Source: an uncultured Collinsella sp.
Lineage (GTDB): Bacteria > Actinomycetota > Coriobacteriia > Coriobacteriales > Coriobacteriaceae
DNA: 5,229 nt
Assembly: GCA_958419975.1 (NCBI GenBank)
Contig: CATZIG010000145.1
Coordinates: 1 to 5,229 of the forward strand
Reading direction: 5' to 3'
Every line of letters starts with the position of its first letter. Within the stretch, counting starts at the first letter, position 1. Of the stretch, positions 1 to 4,646 are shown in pieces. Made by a program: the position numbers and the translations under genes. The notes under the pieces were generated by a model. It worked only from the letters and a program-made list of their open reading frames with translations, was not told the origin of the DNA and searched no databases.

Positions 1-15
1 CAAACGTTAAAGACT

Positions 16-57
16 GTCCCCAATGACTAGTCATTTAGGAACGTCCCCAATGACTAG
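16..57. repeat. Short palindromic repeat element (REP-like)
   Basis: The 15-mer GTCCCCAATGACTAG occurs twice as a direct repeat, at 16-30 and 43-57. The first copy runs into a perfect 14-base palindrome, AATGACTAGTCATT (22-35). As a result CTAGTCATT (27-35) can also pair with AATGACTAG (49-57) around a 13-base loop. No gene overlaps it. From memory, similar GTCCCC/TGACTAGTCATT elements recur between genes in Collinsella-type genomes and look like REP elements. The repeat structure is seen directly; the family assignment is recollection. The element may continue past the left edge. Confidence 0.65.
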
Positions 58-62
58 GCAGC

Positions 63-94
63 AAAACGCCCGTCGGCGGTGGTGCCGGCGGGCG
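63..94 (-). terminator. Intrinsic terminator of galM
   Basis: Read on the minus strand, starting 28 bases after the galM stop codon, CGCCCG (94-89) pairs with CGGGCG (72-67). Inside are a two-base mismatch, a GGC/GCC stem and an ACCACC loop. The 3' arm is followed directly by TTTT (66-63) and then GCTG. A GC-rich stem plus a T run just downstream of a stop codon is a standard Rho-independent terminator. The T run is short, so termination may be partial. Confidence 0.7.
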
Positions 95-122
95 CTGCTG
101 TGCGATATGTCGCGTTATGGGC

Positions 123-1175
123 TTAGTGCCTCATAAAGTGGTATTCGATCACATTGCTGTAGGGGTGACCCGGGCCCACAATGCCCTGCGGGAACAGCGG
201 CTGGTGCGGCGTGTCGGGGTACATCTCGGCCTCGAGGGCGAAGCCGGTGCCCCAGCCATAGTTGGCATCGTCCTTGGCGTGCTCGTCGCCCAGCCAGTTG
301 CCGGTGTAGAGCTGAACGCCCGGCGCGGTGGTGTAGTAGTCCAGCTCGCGGCCGGTCCACATCTCCTCGACGTGCATCGCGCGGCGCAGATTACGGCCGT
401 ACTGATAGCCATCGATGCACAGGCAGTGATCGTAGCCACGGGCCTGCTTAATCTGCGGGTCATCGGCTTCCATGCCAGGAGCGACGGGGCGCAGCTCGCG
501 AAAGTCAAACGGCGTGCCCTCGACCGGAGCGATTTCGCCGGTGGGGATATTCTGCTCGTTAATGGGCAGGTAGTGGGCGGCGTTGGCAACAAAGAAGTGC
601 TCACAGTCCATGCCGGCGTTATGACCGGCAAGGTTAAAGTACGTGTGGTTGGTCATGGACACGTAGGTGGCGCGGTCGCTCTCGCAGCCATACTCGATGC
701 GGAAGACGCCGGTGCGCGTCACGGTAAACACGGCCGTAAAGGTGCGGTTGCCGGGCAGGCCCAGCTCGCCATCCTCAAGCGAGGTGGCCATGCGCACGGC
801 ATTGTGGACCTCGTCGAGCTCAACATCCCATACGCGCTTGTGCAGACCATGCTCAAGATCGCTGTGCAGGTTGTTGGCGCCCTCGTTGGCGGGCATATGC
901 CAGTCCGTACCGTCGATGGTGATCGTGGCGCCCGCGGTGCGGTTTGCCACGGGGCCGATGGTCGCGCCAAAGCAGGCGGGGTTGTCAAAGTAATCCTCGA
1001 GCTTATCGAAGCCCAGCACCACATCGCGCACGTTGCCGGGAATGTCGGGCACGTCGATACCAAGCACGGTGGCGCCATAGTCCATAATGCGAACGCAGAT
1101 CTCGGGCCCGTTGAGGGTGTAACGATGAACGGGGGTACCGCACGGCGCGGTGCCGAAAAGCTCGGAAGTGATCAT
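123..1175 (-). CDS. galM: Aldose 1-epimerase (mutarotase)
   Basis: Interconverts the alpha and beta anomers of aldoses such as galactose and glucose in the cytoplasm, usually feeding the Leloir pathway. The 350-residue product matches the usual family length (about 340-350). Hallmarks seen in order: VANRTAG with Asn78-Arg79; NNLHSD with His104; TNHTYFNL with His177, the expected catalytic acid; GYDH (247-250); PGVQLYTGNW (285-294); and LEAEMYPD with Glu315, the expected catalytic base. The set is complete, so the enzyme should be active. I chose the ATG at 1173-1175 because AGGA lies six bases upstream and the protein then starts at the normal family N-terminus. A GTG at 1233-1235 would add 20 unsupported residues. 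There is no signal peptide. The gene is divergent from a DeoR-type regulator, which may control it. The gene symbol rests on the family; strain-level substrate preference is unknown. Confidence 0.95.
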   Translation of the reverse strand: MITSELFGTAPCGTPVHRYTLNGPEICVRIMDYGATVLGIDVPDIPGNVRDVVLGFDKLEDYFDNPACFGATIGPVANRTAGATITIDGTDWHMPANEGANNLHSDLEHGLHKRVWDVELDEVHNAVRMATSLEDGELGLPGNRTFTAVFTVTRTGVFRIEYGCESDRATYVSMTNHTYFNLAGHNAGMDCEHFFVANAAHYLPINEQNIPTGEIAPVEGTPFDFRELRPVAPGMEADDPQIKQARGYDHCLCIDGYQYGRNLRRAMHVEEMWTGRELDYYTTAPGVQLYTGNWLGDEHAKDDANYGWGTGFALEAEMYPDTPHQPLFPQGIVGPGHPYSNVIEYHFMRH

Positions 1176-1227
1176 TTGGTTCCTAACATCGAGGTATTTC
1201 CGACAAACTGTAGCGCGAACAGGCGAG

Positions 1228-1233
1228 ATTATC
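1228..1233 (-). promoter_or_regulatory. Possible -10 of the galM promoter
   Basis: The minus strand reads GATAAT here (5 of 6 to TATAAT), about 53 bases before the galM ATG. The position 17 bases further upstream has no convincing -35 hexamer; it falls on CCCCTG within the ACCCC/GGGGT dyad. It is the best candidate in the gap, but weak. Confidence 0.3.
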
Positions 1234-1238
1234 ACTAC

Positions 1239-1257
1239 ACCCCACTAAAGCAGGGGT
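1239..1257. promoter_or_regulatory. Dyad in the galM/deoR divergent region, possible operator
   Basis: ACCCC (1239-1243) and GGGGT (1253-1257) form an inverted repeat with a 9-base centre, just upstream of the candidate galM -10. A regulator bound here would overlap the galM -35 zone. The arms are only five bases long, so chance is a real possibility. The neighbouring DeoR-type protein is the natural candidate binder, by inference from position. Confidence 0.3.
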
Positions 1258-1319
1258 ATTTTTCTCAAAAAAGTGATGATTGGAGCTGTGCGGGCGTTCA
1301 TTTTTGACGCGCACGGGTC

Positions 1320-1328
1320 TGATACAAT
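1320..1328 (+). promoter_or_regulatory. Extended -10 promoter for the DeoR-type regulator
   Basis: TGATACAAT combines a TGn extension (1320-1322) with a TACAAT hexamer (1323-1328, 5 of 6 to consensus), about 52 bases before the GTG start. The TTGACG at 1304-1309 is only 13 bases from the hexamer, too close to be its -35. The zone 17 bases upstream is a T-run (ATTTTT, 1300-1305). Extended -10 promoters tolerate a poor -35, so this is plausible. Confidence 0.45.
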
Positions 1329-1380
1329 TTGTTCGTTACTGTTTGAATGATATGCACGCATAGAACGGCGAGGATTCATC

Positions 1381-2145
1381 GTGATTAAGGCAGAGCGACA
1401 GGATAGGGTTCGCCAGCTGCTCGATGAGCAGGGCACGGTTTCGGTTAAGGAGATTTCGGATGCGTTAGGTGTCTCGGACATGACGATCCGTCGCGACCTT
1501 GAGGAGCTTGCAAGCCTGGGCGAGATCGAGCGCGTGCACGGCGGAGCCCGTAGTGCACAGGGCCGTCCCCACGCTATGTTGCGCCACGAGTATTCGCACA
1601 GCGAAAAGCGCACCAAGCATGCCGAGGAAAAGCTGCAGATCGCGCGCCGCGCTGTGGAGCTCATCGAGGAGGGCTCGACCATCTTTTTGGGTACGGGCAC
1701 CACGGTTGAGCAGATGGCCTCGATGCTGCCGGCGTTTCGCCTGCGCATTGTGACCAATTCGCTTTCGGTGTTTAACCTGCTCGAGGCGCGCGAAGACTGC
1801 GACCTGTGCCTCGTGGGCGGTATGTACCGTCGCCGCACCGCCGCTTTTGTGGGGCCAACGGCCGAGGATACTCTGCGTGCGTTGGGTATCGATGCGGCGT
1901 TTATCGGCGCCAACGGCATTCTGGATGGCGACGTGTCTACGTCTAATATGGATGAGGGTCGTATCCAGCAGCTCGCCTTTAGCAAGGCCGACTCGCGCTA
2001 TCTGATCGCCGACTCCAGCAAGATCGGCAAGCGCGACTTCTACACCTTCTGCCGCCTGGACAGCCTGGACGCCGTGGTGTGCGAGCCGGGTATCGCCGCC
2101 GAGGATCGTGTCGCCATCGAGGAGCACACGCAGGTCATTTGCTAG
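1381..2145 (+). CDS. DeoR/GlpR-family sugar-responsive transcriptional regulator
   Basis: Cytoplasmic DNA-binding repressor of the DeoR/GlpR/LacR type, 254 residues, typical for the family. Residues 6-57 are the winged helix-turn-helix, with the signature SVKEISDALGVSDMTIRRDL followed by LGEIERVHGGA. Residues about 85-235 are the DeoRC sensor fold, which is related to ribose-phosphate isomerases and normally binds a phosphosugar. Its FLGTGTT (102-108), IVTNS (123-127), LVGG (144-147), DAAFIGANG (171-179) and LIADSSKIGKR (208-218) elements are all present. The start is GTG, with GAGGA (1370-1374) six bases upstream. It is divergent from galM, so galM and itself are the obvious candidate targets; nothing lies downstream on its strand. 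The effector cannot be predicted from this sequence. No sign of damage. Confidence 0.93.
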   Translation: MIKAERQDRVRQLLDEQGTVSVKEISDALGVSDMTIRRDLEELASLGEIERVHGGARSAQGRPHAMLRHEYSHSEKRTKHAEEKLQIARRAVELIEEGSTIFLGTGTTVEQMASMLPAFRLRIVTNSLSVFNLLEAREDCDLCLVGGMYRRRTAAFVGPTAEDTLRALGIDAAFIGANGILDGDVSTSNMDEGRIQQLAFSKADSRYLIADSSKIGKRDFYTFCRLDSLDAVVCEPGIAAEDRVAIEEHTQVIC

Positions 2146-2175
2146 CTAGCGCTACGGGATTGCCAACAGGCGATG

Positions 2176-2196
2176 CGGGAGGACTTTTACCTCCTG
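2176..2196. other. Small hairpin after the DeoR-type gene
   Basis: GGAGG (2178-2182) pairs with CCTCC (2190-2194) around a 7-base loop. One G-T pair and one C-G pair extend the stem outward. It begins about 30 bases after the regulator's stop codon. No T run follows, so it is not a classical intrinsic terminator. It could protect the mRNA 3' end or be incidental. Confidence 0.4.
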
Positions 2197-2201
2197 TCAT
2201 T

Positions 2202-2255
2202 GTGGAAACCAGCGCGTCAGCGCTACGCGATATGACGCGCAAATGAGGATTCCAC
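2202..2255. other. Nested hairpin in the convergent intergenic region
   Basis: GCGCGTCA (2212-2219) is perfectly complementary to TGACGCGC (2233-2240) around a 13-base loop. Outside that stem, GTGGAA (2202-2207) is complementary to TTCCAC (2250-2255). The two nested stems would fold into one long stem with an uneven internal loop. No T run follows on either strand. It may be part of an RNA 3' structure or a decayed repeat. The pairing is seen directly; the function is unknown. Confidence 0.5.
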
Positions 2256-2265
2256 TATCAAATCG

Positions 2266-2325
2266 TCTCAACCTGTAACAGGTAGGGGTGAAACCACCAA
2301 CCAGATGTTGCAGATTGAGATTTTT
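2266..2325 (+). terminator. Repeat unit 1 plus T-run, possible terminator of the DeoR-type gene
   Basis: The first inverted-repeat unit has 15-base arms with a few wobble or mismatched pairs, and its inner part can form a GGTG/CACC stem. It is followed directly by TTTTT (2321-2325). Read from the regulator gene, this is a stem plus T run and could end the transcript. Units 2-4 have no comparable T run, so termination is not a shared property of the array. Confidence 0.35.
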
Positions 2326-2561
2326 GACCCGGCCTATTCCGTTTGTCTCGATCTATAACAGCTAGGACCGAATAATTCAGCTAGTTGTTACAGATTTAGA
2401 TTGGGGATATTGACCTGTGCATTCATCTCAATCTGTAACATCTAGACGTCCAAAACCGGTCTTAGTGTTACAGATTGAGACAATTCGGCGGGGTCTACCT
2501 TGTTTGTCTCGATCTGTAACGGTTAGGACTTAAAAACTCGGCTACGTGTTACAGATCGAGA
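2266..2561. repeat. Regular array of four 55-base inverted-repeat units (40-base half-site pitch)
   Basis: Eight 15-base half-sites related to TCTCRATCTGTAACA alternate in orientation: forward at 2266, 2346, 2426 and 2507, and reverse at 2306, 2386, 2466 and 2547. Pairs make four 55-base palindromic units, at 2266-2320, 2346-2400, 2426-2480 and 2507-2561. The gaps inside units are all 25 bases, and the gaps between units are 25, 25 and 26. The inner 25 bases share a loose TAG(G)ac...aaa...cTag pattern that lengthens the stem in some units. The between-unit DNA shows little similarity apart from a TTTG just before units 2 and 4. The array fills most of the gap between two convergent genes and contains no plausible ORF. 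I do not recognise a named family with certainty. Confidence 0.9.
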
Positions 2562-2577
2562 CAAAAGAAAAAGAACA

Positions 2578-3297
2578 TTAGGACTTGAAAATAAAGTTTT
2601 GATAAGGGATTCGCCCAGTTAAGACGGTGCGGCAGACAATTGAGATTAGTTTGCCTCCGGAGTCGTAAGCATAATGAGTCAGTTCGATGACCGGAAGTTT
2701 TGCAACACCATAATTACTGGCTTCGGAATCGCTAAGCAGACGTGCTCTATAGCTTTCCCTAACAGATTGGATAGACTTGGACAAGTCGTCCATGATTCTG
2801 CTAAATGCCTGAAAATCTAACTGGTTATTCGGAACGCGCGACTTTGAAATGAAGAACGTATCAGCGCCTATGAAGCTGCCTTCAAGTTCGTAGGTCAATT
2901 CAAGACGCTGAATTTCATCGCGACTTTGACATCCAAATTGTTGGAGCATCATTACGGAAATTGGACGACCTGATGTGAGGCCGCCGAAATGTTTGGTGAT
3001 GGCATCCGGATCAACGCCATCGCAATGGCTTGCAAAGTCAAAGTCTAAAAGTGAATTGAGCTCGCTAACGCGTTTCGGTGCAACAAACGATCCCTTACCT
3101 TGGATTCGATAGATACTTCCACGACGCTCCAGCTCACTCATGGCAAGTCGGACGGTTGTTCTGCTTACGGCGTATTCGTCGCAGAGTTCCATTTCTGTTG
3201 GAAGTTTATCGTCTGCTTCATATTCATCGACGATCTGCTTGAGCAGCGCGTCGGTGAGCTGTAAATAGAGTGGCCGTTTTTCGTGTGTATCGAGCAT
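2578..3297 (-). CDS. GntR-family (HutC/UTRA) transcriptional regulator
   Basis: Cytoplasmic repressor of 239 residues, the usual size for the HutC subfamily. Residues 8-75 form the winged helix-turn-helix, with KRPLYLQLTDALLKQI, LPTEMELCDEYAVSRTTVR and the wing IYRIQGKGSFV. Residues about 80-235 form the UTRA ligand-binding domain, with RLELTYELEGSFIGADTFFI and ending in GRIPYQNFIF. UTRA regulators near PTS genes usually sense a phosphosugar. I chose the ATG at 3295-3297 because GAGG sits five bases upstream. An in-frame ATG at 3313-3315 adds six residues and has only a weak, distant ribosome site. It follows the barrel-protein gene after 72 bases and may share its transcript. Likely targets are the dyads at 4337-4578. 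The UTRA-coding half is notably AT-richer (about 38-40% GC in sampled 60-base blocks) than galM. Confidence 0.92.
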   Translation of the reverse strand: MLDTHEKRPLYLQLTDALLKQIVDEYEADDKLPTEMELCDEYAVSRTTVRLAMSELERRGSIYRIQGKGSFVAPKRVSELNSLLDFDFASHCDGVDPDAITKHFGGLTSGRPISVMMLQQFGCQSRDEIQRLELTYELEGSFIGADTFFISKSRVPNNQLDFQAFSRIMDDLSKSIQSVRESYRARLLSDSEASNYGVAKLPVIELTHYAYDSGGKLISIVCRTVLTGRIPYQNFIFKS

Positions 3298-3319
3298 TAG
3301 AGCCTCAGTTTGCATGTTG

Positions 3320-3325
3320 GTTATA
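3320..3325 (-). promoter_or_regulatory. Possible -10 of an internal promoter for the GntR gene
   Basis: The minus strand reads TATAAC, 5 of 6 to consensus. Transcription would begin near the upstream ATG (3313-3315), so only the inner ATG at 3295-3297, with its GAGG, would have a usable leader. No good -35 lies 16-18 bases upstream. The same TATAAC occurs as the -10 candidate of the barrel-protein gene. Confidence 0.25.
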
Positions 3326-3369
3326 CCTGATGGTTGCCTCAGTCGGGATGTAACGTGGGCAAGGTAACC

Positions 3370-4290
3370 TTAACGTATCACAGAGCGGCTCAGCATGACG
3401 ATCTGATGCCTGTATCCACGAAGGGCTTGTCCGAGCGTGAAGATATTCTGGGGTAGGCAAATACCGTTCATGGAGTCCCCGATATGTTGGAGGTCAGCGC
3501 CGGCTGCTTTTGCTGCAAGGCCTATTTTCTTAATGGTCTCGCTGTCGCAGGAGTCTTGACTCGTCCCGTTTGCCGCCATGACGAGAACCTTCTCTTCAAT
3601 TGACTTGCCTACGTTGTGGGATCGTACAAAGTCTACGATGGCGCGCAGGTCTGCTTCTTGGAAGCAAGGGACGGTGTAGGGGGCTGGCACGAGAAGGATA
3701 TCGACGCCGAGGTCAACAAACTTGCGCGCAATTTCGAGCGTCATGACAGGTTCTGCAACGCCCGCTCCATGCATTTTTCCGGCTATGACCAGGCCATTGA
3801 AATGCTCTTTGGAGAGTTTAATCGAATGGGCGATTGCATCGTTGGAGACGCCGGTTCCAGGGTTGCCCGTCAGGCAGATAAAATCAAATCCGAGTTCGTT
3901 AGCCTTTTCTAAGGTCTTGGGAGAGACGCGACGACCCATGGGGATTTCCGTTCGGGATTCAGACATCTCTGCCTCGTTATCAACTGGCTCCAGATTGACG
4001 CCAATGGGCCTTCCGCATGCTCGCTTCACCCAAGTGACCGGGTTTTCATTGAGATCATCTGGAATACCGGCAATAACTGGATCGAACACATCGAGCGCGT
4101 TAAACAGAAGCAGGTCGGCACCTGCGGCACGTTCGATTTCTGCATTAGTAACGCCGCCGAGAAATTGGGAAGAGGGTACGTTTTCCGCCATGATGGTACG
4201 TCCCTCGGAAGCCAGAATTGCCTGTTTTAGATCCATGGGTGACGTGGCGGCAAAATCGGATGCGGACATGTTCAGTAATCGTTTGGGCAT
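3370..4290 (-). CDS. Conserved barrel-like protein of unknown function, PTS-associated
   Basis: A 306-residue soluble protein with no signal peptide or membrane segment. I recognise the type as a family found beside PTS sugar permeases. I recall labels such as DUF7916 or 'haloacid dehalogenase-like', but it shows no HAD DxD motif, so the latter looks wrong. Alternating strands and helices suggest a (beta/alpha)8 barrel: GADLLLFNALDVF (57-69), GRPIGVNLEPV (93-103), GFDFICLTGNPGTGVSN (134-150), GLVIAGKMHGAG (166-177), GVDILLVPAPYTVP (195-208) and VLVMAANGTSQDS (235-247), then AAGADLQHIGDS (262-273). The glycine-rich loops at 142-147 and 172-177 could hold phosphate. ATG at 4288-4290 has AGGAAG five bases upstream. 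It precedes the GntR gene on the same strand and is divergent from the IIC gene, suggesting a role with a phosphorylated sugar. Substrate and reaction are unknown. Confidence 0.85.
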   Translation of the reverse strand: MPKRLLNMSASDFAATSPMDLKQAILASEGRTIMAENVPSSQFLGGVTNAEIERAAGADLLLFNALDVFDPVIAGIPDDLNENPVTWVKRACGRPIGVNLEPVDNEAEMSESRTEIPMGRRVSPKTLEKANELGFDFICLTGNPGTGVSNDAIAHSIKLSKEHFNGLVIAGKMHGAGVAEPVMTLEIARKFVDLGVDILLVPAPYTVPCFQEADLRAIVDFVRSHNVGKSIEEKVLVMAANGTSQDSCDSETIKKIGLAAKAAGADLQHIGDSMNGICLPQNIFTLGQALRGYRHQIVMLSRSVIR

Positions 4291-4336
4291 TGTTACTTCC
4301 TTTGACTAGAACGACAGGCTTGTGACATTGTCTCTA

Positions 4337-4354
4337 ATATTGTTACAACAATAT
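4337..4354. promoter_or_regulatory. Perfect 8-2-8 dyad, probable operator of the barrel-protein operon
   Basis: ATATTGTT (4337-4344) and AACAATAT (4347-4354) are perfect inverted arms around a 2-base centre. It lies just downstream of the candidate -10 on the minus strand, near the predicted transcription start, where a bound repressor would block transcription. The GntR/UTRA protein encoded in the same transcript unit is the natural candidate, by position only. Confidence 0.5.
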
Positions 4355-4363
4355 ATTCAATAT

Positions 4364-4391
4364 GTTATATCCAATCGGTGAACGGTTGCAA
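4364..4391 (-). promoter_or_regulatory. Promoter of the barrel-protein/GntR operon
   Basis: On the minus strand TTGCAA (4391-4386) is followed after 16 bases by TATAAC (4369-4364), giving 4 of 6 and 5 of 6 matches. Transcription would start near 4357 and leave a leader of about 65 bases. One copy of the 12-base inverted element (4375-4386) lies almost exactly in the spacer, so a protein bound there would compete with RNA polymerase. Confidence 0.55.
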
Positions 4392-4463
4392 ACTTATTGT
4401 ACTGCTCGGAAAAAATAGCCCCTAGCTGGGAAAACCTTAAATTAATCAACTACCGTTCACCGA
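4375..4463. repeat. 12-base inverted pair flanking 65 bases, possible looping operators
   Basis: TCGGTGAACGGT (4375-4386) recurs as its exact complement ACCGTTCACCGA (4452-4463). Each copy contains ACCG-TTC-ACCG, a tandem ACCG with 7-base period. The left copy lies inside the minus-strand promoter spacer; the right copy is 16 bases upstream of TTGACA on the plus strand. The centres are 77 bases apart. That layout suits a regulator that governs both divergent promoters, perhaps by looping. The identity of the binder is unknown. Confidence 0.6.
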
Positions 4464-4479
4464 ATAAGTATTTGAATTC

Positions 4480-4508
4480 TTGACATATCGACAAAGCGGA
4501 AAAAGAAT
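4480..4508 (+). promoter_or_regulatory. Candidate promoter of the PTS IIC gene
   Basis: A perfect TTGACA (4480-4485) is followed after exactly 17 bases by AAGAAT (4503-4508), which matches the -10 consensus at 4 of 6 positions. Transcription would begin near 4515, giving a leader of about 130 bases that contains the 4555-4578 dyad. An alternative is the extended -10-like TGATATTAC at 4531-4539, which lacks a -35. Confidence 0.45.
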
Positions 4509-4523
4509 TGGTTATGACAAATC

Positions 4524-4546
4524 GCGCAAATGATATTACATTTCGC
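4524..4546. promoter_or_regulatory. Imperfect dyad in the PTS leader
   Basis: GCGCAAATG (4524-4532) faces CATTTCGC (4539-4546) around ATATTA, complementary except for one extra base. It may be a weak operator or chance. Confidence 0.25.
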
Positions 4547-4554
4547 ACAAGAAC

Positions 4555-4578
4555 GTATTCACTTACATAAGTGGATAC
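4555..4578. promoter_or_regulatory. 24-base dyad, probable operator of the PTS gene
   Basis: GTATTCACTTA (4555-4565) and TAAGTGGATAC (4568-4578) are inverted arms around a CA centre, with 10 of 11 positions complementary; the exception is a T/G pair. It lies downstream of the candidate PTS promoter and 68 bases before the ATG. The size and symmetry suit a dimeric regulator such as the GntR/UTRA protein. As RNA it would also form a stem with almost no loop, so a DNA site is more likely. Confidence 0.5.
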
Positions 4579-4646
4579 AAACGGGGACGACGACGGTTGA
4601 GTCCGGATAAATCGTTGTGTGCCCGGGAATCATGAAAGGATGTGTT

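Noticed and set aside
117..1307. A 396-codon open frame on the plus strand antisense to galM
   Set aside because: It mirrors the galM codons, shows no recognisable domain, lacks a ribosome site, and galM has complete catalytic motifs. It is a GC-rich shadow frame.
1465..2127. Long minus-strand open frames across the DeoR-type gene
   Set aside because: The plus-strand frame has full HTH and DeoRC motifs with a ribosome site; the antisense frames have none.
2266..2561. CRISPR array
   Set aside because: Half-sites alternate in orientation, are only 15 bases, vary between copies, and no cas genes are present. The regular 25-base gaps superficially mimic spacers.
2266..2561. Integron attC sites or plasmid iterons
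   Set aside because: The arms do not fit RYYYAAC/GTTRRRY core sites and there are no cassettes between units. Iterons are direct repeats beside a rep gene, and neither holds here.
3722..4309. A 195-codon plus-strand frame inside the barrel-protein gene
   Set aside because: Serine/arginine-rich low-information sequence with no ribosome site, antisense to a conserved protein.
4328..4350. Relation of the promoter dyad to the array half-site (both contain TTGTCTC and TGTTACA-like words)
   Set aside because: Only short shared words, with different spacing and orientation; too weak to claim a common binder.
4376..4391. CcpA catabolite (cre) site at TGAACGGTTGCA
   Set aside because: It is two bases too short for the TGNAANCGNNNNCA spacing.
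4401..4440. Minus-strand terminator-like CCC-AGCTA-GGG followed by a T-rich run
   Set aside because: The stem has only three or four pairs, the T run is offset, and it lies upstream of a promoter rather than after a gene.
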